From assembly GCA_035569235.1 (NCBI GenBank), contig DATMND010000261.1:1-8898 (forward strand): a stretch of 8,898 nucleotides of DNA, written 5' to 3'. Each line of letters begins with the position of its first letter. The first letter of the stretch is position 1. The position numbers and the translations under genes are program-made. Shown in pieces: positions 4,794 to 8,898 of this stretch. The notes under the pieces were generated by a model. It saw only the letters and a program-made list of their open reading frames with translations, was not told the DNA's origin and made no database searches. The stretch is from JAMXLO01 sp035569235. GTDB lineage: Bacteria; Pseudomonadota; Alphaproteobacteria; Acetobacterales; Acetobacteraceae.

Positions 4794-7123
4794 GTCCCCG
4801 CACGTGCAAACAGCGCGGCAACAACGCGGCGTGGCGTGATCGGCAATTCGGTCAGCTCCACGCCGAGTGGCGCCAGCGCGTCGTTCACCGCATTGGCGAG
4901 CGCGGCCGGCGGTCCGATCGCGCCACCCTCGCCGATGCCCTTCTGGCCGAACATCGACAGCGGCGACGGCGTCTGCATGTGCTCGATGCGCGGCTCCGGC
5001 ACTTCGGTCGCGCCTGGCAGCAGATAATCCGCCAACGTCGAGCCAAGCGGCTGGCCGGCGCTGTCGTACGGCATCTCTTCATACAGCGCGGTGCCAATGC
5101 CCTGCGCCGTGCCGCCGATCACCTGGCCGTCGACGATCATCGGATTGACCAACGTGCCGCCATCCTCGCAGATCGCGTAATCCAGAATGCGGATATCCCC
5201 GAGTTCGGTATCGACCGAAACCACCGCGGCATGCGCGGCGTAACTGAATGTGCCGCTATCACGCTGCGTCTTGTAGCCGGCGGTCACTTCCAGGCCGCCA
5301 GATGCGACATTGTTCGGCAGGTCCTGCGGACGCAGATACCAGGTGCGCGCCACCTCTGCTATCGGGACGCTGCCGGCCGGCCCGGTCACCATGCCGTTGC
5401 CCACATGCACCGCTTCGACCGGCGCCTGCAACAGATGCGCGCCGATACCGGCAATGCGTTCGGCGAGTTCGCGGCACGCGGCGCCCACCGCGCCGCCCGC
5501 CATCACCATGCAACGCGAGCCCCACGTGCCGGTCGAATACGGCGTCATGGCAGTATCGCCATGCACGACGCGAATCTTGCCGATGGGAATGCCCAGCACC
5601 TCGTGCGCGACCTGCGCCAAAGTGGTCTCCAGCCCCTGCCCGTGGCTCTGGATACCGACGCGCAGCTCAAGCCCACCATCCGGTGTCATGCGCGCCACTG
5701 CCTGCTCGAAGCCTGGCACCATCGGTATGCCCCAGCCGGCATAGACCGACGTGCCATGCGCTCCCTGTTCGCAAAAGATCGTGCAGCCGATACCGATGCG
5801 CAGCGGCCCGGTCATCTCGGTCTGACGGCGGCGCACAGCCGGAATGTCGATCGCCTTGACAACGCGGCGCAGGCACTCCGGATAGTCGCCACTGTCGAAA
5901 TGCTTTGCCGTGATGTTGTCGAACGGCATCGCATCGGCGGGCACCAAGTTCCGCAGCCGTACTTCGTGCGGTTCCAGCCCCGCCTGACGTGCAACCGCAT
6001 CCAGCGTCACTTCCAGCGCGAAGCACACGCCGGAACGCGCTACCCCGCGATACGGCAGGATCGGCGGTTTGTTGGTTGCAGCCGAAAATGTGCGGCACCG
6101 ATAGGCCGGCATAACATAGGGACCAGGCAAAATCGACGCCACCTGCGCTGCTTCCAAACAGGCGGAAAACGGATAGGCGGAATACGCGCCCGCATCCACC
6201 ACTGCCTCCGCATCGATCCCGATCAGCGTGCCATCGGCCTCGGCATGCACGGTAATATCGTACTCATGCTCTCGACAATTCGCATTGCCGGTGAGTTGCT
6301 CGCGTCGATCCTCGATCCAGCGCACCGGATGTCCCAGCTTCCGTGCAAGCCACGCCGCGCACACTTCTTCCGGCAGCAGGATGCCCTTATAGCCGAAGCC
6401 GCCACCGACATCGGGCGCCACGACGCGGATCCGGCCCTGGTCGAGCCCAAGGCAACCGGCAAGCCCGGTGCGCACGATGTGCGGTATCTGCGTCGAGCTA
6501 TACACGAGCAGTTGCTCCAGCCGCCGGTCCCACGTCGCCACCACGCCACGGCCTTCGAGCGGCGACATGCATTGCCGCGCCGTGCGCAAACGACGCCGCA
6601 CCACGATCGGTGCCGGTCGTCCAAATCGCTCGGCCGCAACCTCGACGAAGGTCTCCAAAAAGACGTTGTTGGCCCAATGCTCGTGCAGTTTCGTTTCGCT
6701 GGTGAGTGCCGCGCGCATATCGACCACGGCGGGCAACTCGTCGAACTCCACGTCGACCGATGCGGCAAGATCCTCGGCGGCGGCCCGGCTATTGGCCACG
6801 CAGACGGCGATCGCTTCGCCGACATGCCGCACCTTGTCTTCCGCCAGCACCGGCTGAACCGACGGCTTGAATCCGGGCACACCGGACACCGCAACGATCG
6901 GCTGCACCGCGAGATCGCCGGTGACAAATATCATCGATTCGGCACCTGGCGGCTTGCGCACGGCACGGATGCGCGCATGTGCGACGGGACTGCGCACGAA
7001 TGCCAGATCGCGCATGCCCGGCAGCCGGATGTCAGCGATGAACTCGCCCTTGCCGCGCAGGTAGCGATCGTCTTCGAGCCGAGGCACGGAGCTTCCGATG
7101 CCTTCGCCCGGTGCCTGCAGCAT
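4790..7123 (-). CDS. Molybdenum hydroxylase large (Mo-cofactor) subunit, xanthine dehydrogenase/CoxL family, substrate unknown
   Basis: This is the catalytic subunit (777 aa, normal for the family), which should bind molybdopterin cytosine dinucleotide and hydroxylate a substrate with water as oxygen donor. The start is ATG at 7123, with AAGGA about 7 nt upstream. The N-terminal domain opens G-S-S-V-P-R-L-E-D with YLRGKG at 21-26. Cofactor-binding features are V-G-G-G-F-G-Y-K at 239-246, Q-S-H-G-Q-G at 492-497 and G-T-W-G-S-R at 532-537. The base-catalyst glutamate is E732 in G-I-G-E-G-G. The active-site loop is P-Y-R-G-V-A-R at 357-363. True (form I) CO dehydrogenase has AYxCSFR with the Cu-binding cysteine and form II has AYRGAGR, so this enzyme is not a CO dehydrogenase and resembles form II loosely. 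Near 186-192 the usual PMEPRG is SPLEGRG, a further change. It is first in a three-gene operon, divergent from a cyclic amidohydrolase. No maturation genes (XdhC/CoxF-like, cytidylyltransferase) are in the window. Confidence 0.93.
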   Translation of the reverse strand: MLQAPGEGIGSSVPRLEDDRYLRGKGEFIADIRLPGMRDLAFVRSPVAHARIRAVRKPPGAESMIFVTGDLAVQPIVAVSGVPGFKPSVQPVLAEDKVRHVGEAIAVCVANSRAAAEDLAASVDVEFDELPAVVDMRAALTSETKLHEHWANNVFLETFVEVAAERFGRPAPIVVRRRLRTARQCMSPLEGRGVVATWDRRLEQLLVYSSTQIPHIVRTGLAGCLGLDQGRIRVVAPDVGGGFGYKGILLPEEVCAAWLARKLGHPVRWIEDRREQLTGNANCREHEYDITVHAEADGTLIGIDAEAVVDAGAYSAYPFSACLEAAQVASILPGPYVMPAYRCRTFSAATNKPPILPYRGVARSGVCFALEVTLDAVARQAGLEPHEVRLRNLVPADAMPFDNITAKHFDSGDYPECLRRVVKAIDIPAVRRRQTEMTGPLRIGIGCTIFCEQGAHGTSVYAGWGIPMVPGFEQAVARMTPDGGLELRVGIQSHGQGLETTLAQVAHEVLGIPIGKIRVVHGDTAMTPYSTGTWGSRCMVMAGGAVGAACRELAERIAGIGAHLLQAPVEAVHVGNGMVTGPAGSVPIAEVARTWYLRPQDLPNNVASGGLEVTAGYKTQRDSGTFSYAAHAAVVSVDTELGDIRILDYAICEDGGTLVNPMIVDGQVIGGTAQGIGTALYEEMPYDSAGQPLGSTLADYLLPGATEVPEPRIEHMQTPSPLSMFGQKGIGEGGAIGPPAALANAVNDALAPLGVELTELPITPRRVVAALFARAGT

Positions 7124-7139
7124 AAAGGTTCCTTTCCGC

Positions 7140-7169
7140 TTGCACGTCGCGCGCGACCGTCACCATACT
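7140..7169 (+). promoter_or_regulatory. Candidate promoter of the amidohydrolase gene
   Basis: TTGCAC (7140-7145) and CATACT (7164-7169) are 18 nt apart and resemble a sigma-70 promoter; transcription would start near 7176, giving a leader of about 34 nt. It is the best match in the 86-bp divergent spacer. Assigned by eye only. Confidence 0.35.
7146..7157. promoter_or_regulatory. Perfect 12-bp palindrome in the divergent promoter region, candidate operator
   Basis: GTCGCGCGCGAC is its own reverse complement and lies between the -35 and -10 boxes of the candidate amidohydrolase promoter, and just past the -10 of the opposing one. A second inverted repeat, TTGCC-TC-GGCAA (7180-7191), lies nearby and overlaps the opposing -35. 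Either could bind a local regulator; no regulator gene is adjacent in the window. CG-rich palindromes also arise by chance in such DNA. Confidence 0.3.
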
Positions 7170-7191
7170 GACGATGCGGTTGCCTCGGCAA
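7162..7191 (-). promoter_or_regulatory. Candidate promoter of the molybdenum hydroxylase operon
   Basis: On the minus strand TTGCCG (7191-7186) is followed after 18 nt by TATGGT (7167-7162). The -10 overlaps the -10 of the plus-strand candidate, so the two divergent promoters would compete for RNA polymerase. By eye, low certainty. Confidence 0.3.
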
Positions 7192-7209
7192 ATTGTGACG
7201 GAGAGATCG

Positions 7210-8472
7210 ATGGACGCGCAATTCGACCTGCTGCTACGCGGCGGACGGGTGATCGACCCGGCTTCAGGGCGCGACGGCGTCGCCGATATCGGCATCCGCG
7301 GCAACGTCATCGCCGCGATCGAACCGGCGATCCCCGCCGAAGCTGCACGTCAGGTGTTGGACGTCGCGGGCAAGATTGTCACCGCCGGCATGATCGACAC
7401 GCACGCCCATGTTTATCAGCACGTCACCGGTCGCTTCGGTCTGAATGCCGACATGGTCGGCGTACGCTCCGGCGTCACCACACTGGTGGATCAGGGCGGC
7501 CCGAGTTGCATGACTATTCCGGGCTTTCGCCACTTTATCGTCGAACCTGCGGAAAGTCGCGTGCTGTGCTTCATCTCGATGTATCTGGTGGGCGGCATGG
7601 AAGGCCATCTGTACCCGGCGCTGTATGGACCGGAGCAGGTGGACGTGAAGGCAACGATCCGCGCCGGGCGCGCCAATGCCGATATCGTGCGTGGCGTGAA
7701 GGCTCATGCGGAAATCGGCGGCGCCTCACGCTGGGGGTTGGAGGTGGTAAAGCTTGGCAAGCGTATCGCCAGCGAACTTGGTCTCCCGCTGTATATACAC
7801 CTTGGCCAGCTCTGGCCGGTGAAGGATGGCGTGACGATAGACCCCGATGAAGTCGTGCGCGCGCTGATGCCGCTGATGGAGCCTGGCGACGTTCTGGCGC
7901 ATCCGTTTACCCGCCATCCGGGCGGCTTCGTGTCCGCCGAGACGGGCGAAGTGCATCCCGTCGTGTGGGCGGCGCTGGAGCGCGGCGTTACCGTGGATGT
8001 CGGGCACGGCTCGCATTTCAGTTTCGAAATGGCCCGCCGCACCATTACCGCCGGTATCCGCCCGCATACGCTGGGCGCTGACATGCACGGCTACAATGTG
8101 CGACCGCCTGGTGTCGGCAACGACGGGGCGCGCCAGGAAAATCCGTTCTTTGGCGTCGCACCGTTCAACCTGACGCTTGCCATGACGGAGCTGATGACGC
8201 TCGGTATGACACTGCCCGACATCGTTGCAACGGTGACAAGCAATCCCGCACGCATGCTGAAGATGCAGGGCTCGCTTGGTGCGTTGGCTGTCGGACGCGA
8301 AGCCGACATTTCGGTGCTGGATCTGCTGCGGGGCCGCTTCACGCTGTCCGACAACAGCGGTGAAAAGGTCATTGCAGAGCAGATGCTCGCGCCGGCGTTT
8401 GCGTTGCGCGCCGGCAGGCAGGTGCCCGCGGACAGCCCGCTGATCCCGCCGGCGGCCTTGCTGGCGGCGTGA
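7210..8472 (+). CDS. Cyclic amidohydrolase, dihydroorotase-like (amidohydrolase/deacetylase family)
   Basis: This is a metal-dependent hydrolase of the amidohydrolase superfamily (420 aa), closest by pattern to the 'putative dihydroorotase' group (EF_0837/AHA_3915-like) rather than pyrimidine-biosynthetic PyrC. The start chosen is ATG 7210 with GGAG at 7200-7203 and 6 nt spacing; an in-frame ATG at 7174 has no such site. The N-terminus L-L-L-R-G-G-R-V-I-D-P is typical of the composite beta-sandwich. The dinuclear metal site is complete: H65 and H67 (D-T-H-A-H-V), K164 (V-K-A-H, the lysine usually carboxylated), H197 (Y-I-H-L), H231 (L-A-H-P-F) and D291 (G-A-D-M-H). The RSGVTT(L/V)VD and DVGHG segments fit this group. 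Members have been linked to deacetylation or cyclic-amide hydrolysis, and many lack a proven substrate. It is divergent from the Mo-hydroxylase operon, so a shared pathway is likely: hydroxylation of a ring, then amide cleavage. It is cytoplasmic, with no signal peptide. Confidence 0.92.
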   Translation: MDAQFDLLLRGGRVIDPASGRDGVADIGIRGNVIAAIEPAIPAEAARQVLDVAGKIVTAGMIDTHAHVYQHVTGRFGLNADMVGVRSGVTTLVDQGGPSCMTIPGFRHFIVEPAESRVLCFISMYLVGGMEGHLYPALYGPEQVDVKATIRAGRANADIVRGVKAHAEIGGASRWGLEVVKLGKRIASELGLPLYIHLGQLWPVKDGVTIDPDEVVRALMPLMEPGDVLAHPFTRHPGGFVSAETGEVHPVVWAALERGVTVDVGHGSHFSFEMARRTITAGIRPHTLGADMHGYNVRPPGVGNDGARQENPFFGVAPFNLTLAMTELMTLGMTLPDIVATVTSNPARMLKMQGSLGALAVGREADISVLDLLRGRFTLSDNSGEKVIAEQMLAPAFALRAGRQVPADSPLIPPAALLAA

Positions 8473-8540
8473 ACTTATAAGCGGCTCGGGGCTGCGGCGC
8501 GCGGCGCCAGAACCATTCGATGCGGCTGAGCCATCGACGG

Positions 8541-8567
8541 TTATGATCCGGATTGACCGGGTCATGG
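8541..8567. repeat. Stable hairpin in the spacer after the amidohydrolase gene
   Basis: ATGATCCGG (8543-8551) pairs with CCGGGTCAT (8557-8565) across a 5-nt loop, with one G-U wobble in RNA and two further wobble pairs at the base. It lies 70 nt after the amidohydrolase stop. No T-run follows on either strand, so it is not a classical terminator; it may protect the 3' end or be a REP-like unit. The rest of 8473-8744 shows no gene I can support. Confidence 0.45.
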
Positions 8568-8744
8568 ACGCGCTTGCCTCACCACCAGCCCAAATCAACT
8601 GACGCGTAGCGTTGGCATCACCGGCTCGGCCATTGTTGTCTTGGCGCTGGCGTTCCCCAGCCACCCCTCTGGCAGCGCAGCCGCACCGCGGCGGGTTCCG
8701 AATGCACTTGCTTCCAGACCCGGACACACGCAAGCGTTGGCACC

Positions 8745-8898
8745 ATGAATTTGGCAACCGATGTTCAGCCAGCACCGCAAGGAGATGTGTCGCCATCGCG
8801 GTCGGCAGGCCGCCATCACGTCGTGATCGTAGGCGGCGGCTTTGGTGGCCTGGAAGCGGCCAACGGATTGGCTGGCGCGCCGGTGGACATCACGGTGA
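8745..8898 (+). CDS. FAD-dependent NADH dehydrogenase (NDH-2-like), N-terminal part
   Basis: Only the first 51 codons are in the window; the gene runs off the right edge. After a polar leader of about 23 residues the sequence H-V-V-I-V-G-G-G-F-G-G-L-E-A-A (25-39) is the dinucleotide-binding GxGxxG motif that binds FAD in type II NADH:quinone oxidoreductases and relatives. The next strand, P-V-D-I-T-V, is where 'xD' to the adenosine ribose would follow. NDH-2 is a single-subunit, membrane-associated respiratory enzyme that does not pump protons. ATG 8745 is the only in-frame ATG, but I see no Shine-Dalgarno before it, so the start is less certain than the family. A general pyridine-nucleotide disulfide oxidoreductase is the alternative. 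It is separated from the amidohydrolase by 272 bp, so probably not part of that unit. Confidence 0.8.
   Translation, partial: MNLATDVQPAPQGDVSPSRSAGRHHVVIVGGGFGGLEAANGLAGAPVDITV

Noticed and set aside
4790..7123. True aerobic CO dehydrogenase (carboxydotrophy)
   Set aside because: The Cu-binding cysteine loop AYxCSFR is absent; the loop reads PYRGVAR. The order and the CoxG fusion also differ from cox operons.
4313..7171. Plus-strand open frame of 952 codons antisense to the FAD and large subunits
   Set aside because: Striking in length, but the translation is an Arg/His/Ala-rich run with no domain, while the opposite strand encodes fully conserved enzymes. It is a by-product of GC-rich codon use that removes stops from the antisense frame.
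8470..8600. Minus-strand stretch reading KRVHDPVNPDHNRRWLSRIE followed by WFWRR
   Set aside because: It looks faintly protein-like, but there is no start, it runs into the amidohydrolase coding region, and I recognise no family.
8608..8742. Repeated 10-mer AGCGTTGGCA at 8608-8617 and 8733-8742
   Set aside because: Only two short copies 125 bp apart with no extended similarity; chance is a sufficient explanation.
7726..8796. Minus-strand open frame of 356 codons antisense to the amidohydrolase
   Set aside because: Same reason: biased composition, no motif, and it spans the end of a well-supported gene plus a spacer.

Overview
The window looks like an accessory stretch of a high-GC Pseudomonadota chromosome, probably from a soil or plant-associated bacterium. 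The reasons are the protein families seen, the Shine-Dalgarno-led starts, a rho-independent terminator, a Fur-like site and an IS66-type transposase remnant. I cannot place it to genus from sequence alone. There are no tRNA, rRNA, CRISPR or phage structural genes.

Left part (1-2130). A plus-strand reading frame enters from the left and ends at 257; it may be the C-terminus of a TetR-like regulator. On the minus strand lies an NRAMP-family divalent metal transporter gene (339-1637). It is broken by an in-frame TAA at 1452-1454 where relatives usually carry a tyrosine. Upstream of it, also on the minus strand, is a short gene (1860-2129) for an exported 89-residue protein of unknown function, closed by a strong rho-independent terminator (1807-1833).

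Scar region (2130-2935). A gene-free spacer holds a TTGACA box and a Fur-box-like sequence. It leads into the first ~66 codons of a dCTP deaminase/dUTPase-like gene. That gene stops abruptly at a remnant of an IS66-family transposase, of which only the C-terminal ~70 residues survive on the minus strand. The remnant's other edge touches the last codons of the next operon.

Main operon (2920-7123, minus strand). Three genes overlap by ATGA and encode a complete molybdenum hydroxylase of the xanthine dehydrogenase/aerobic CO dehydrogenase family. They are transcribed in the order large Mo-cofactor subunit, FAD subunit, then a [2Fe-2S] small subunit fused to a CoxG-like SRPBCC domain. The large subunit lacks the AYxCSFR loop of true CO dehydrogenase and has PYRGVAR instead, so its substrate is unknown. 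Divergent from the operon, across an 86-bp intergenic region with candidate back-to-back promoters and a perfect 12-bp palindrome, is a dihydroorotase-like cyclic amidohydrolase (7210-8472).

Taken together, I infer a small catabolic module. The Mo-hydroxylase would hydroxylate an N-heterocycle to an oxo/lactam form and the amidohydrolase would open a cyclic amide. The substrate cannot be read from the sequence. After a 272-bp spacer with one good hairpin, the window ends inside the N-terminus of an FAD-dependent, NDH-2-like NADH dehydrogenase (8745 to the edge).
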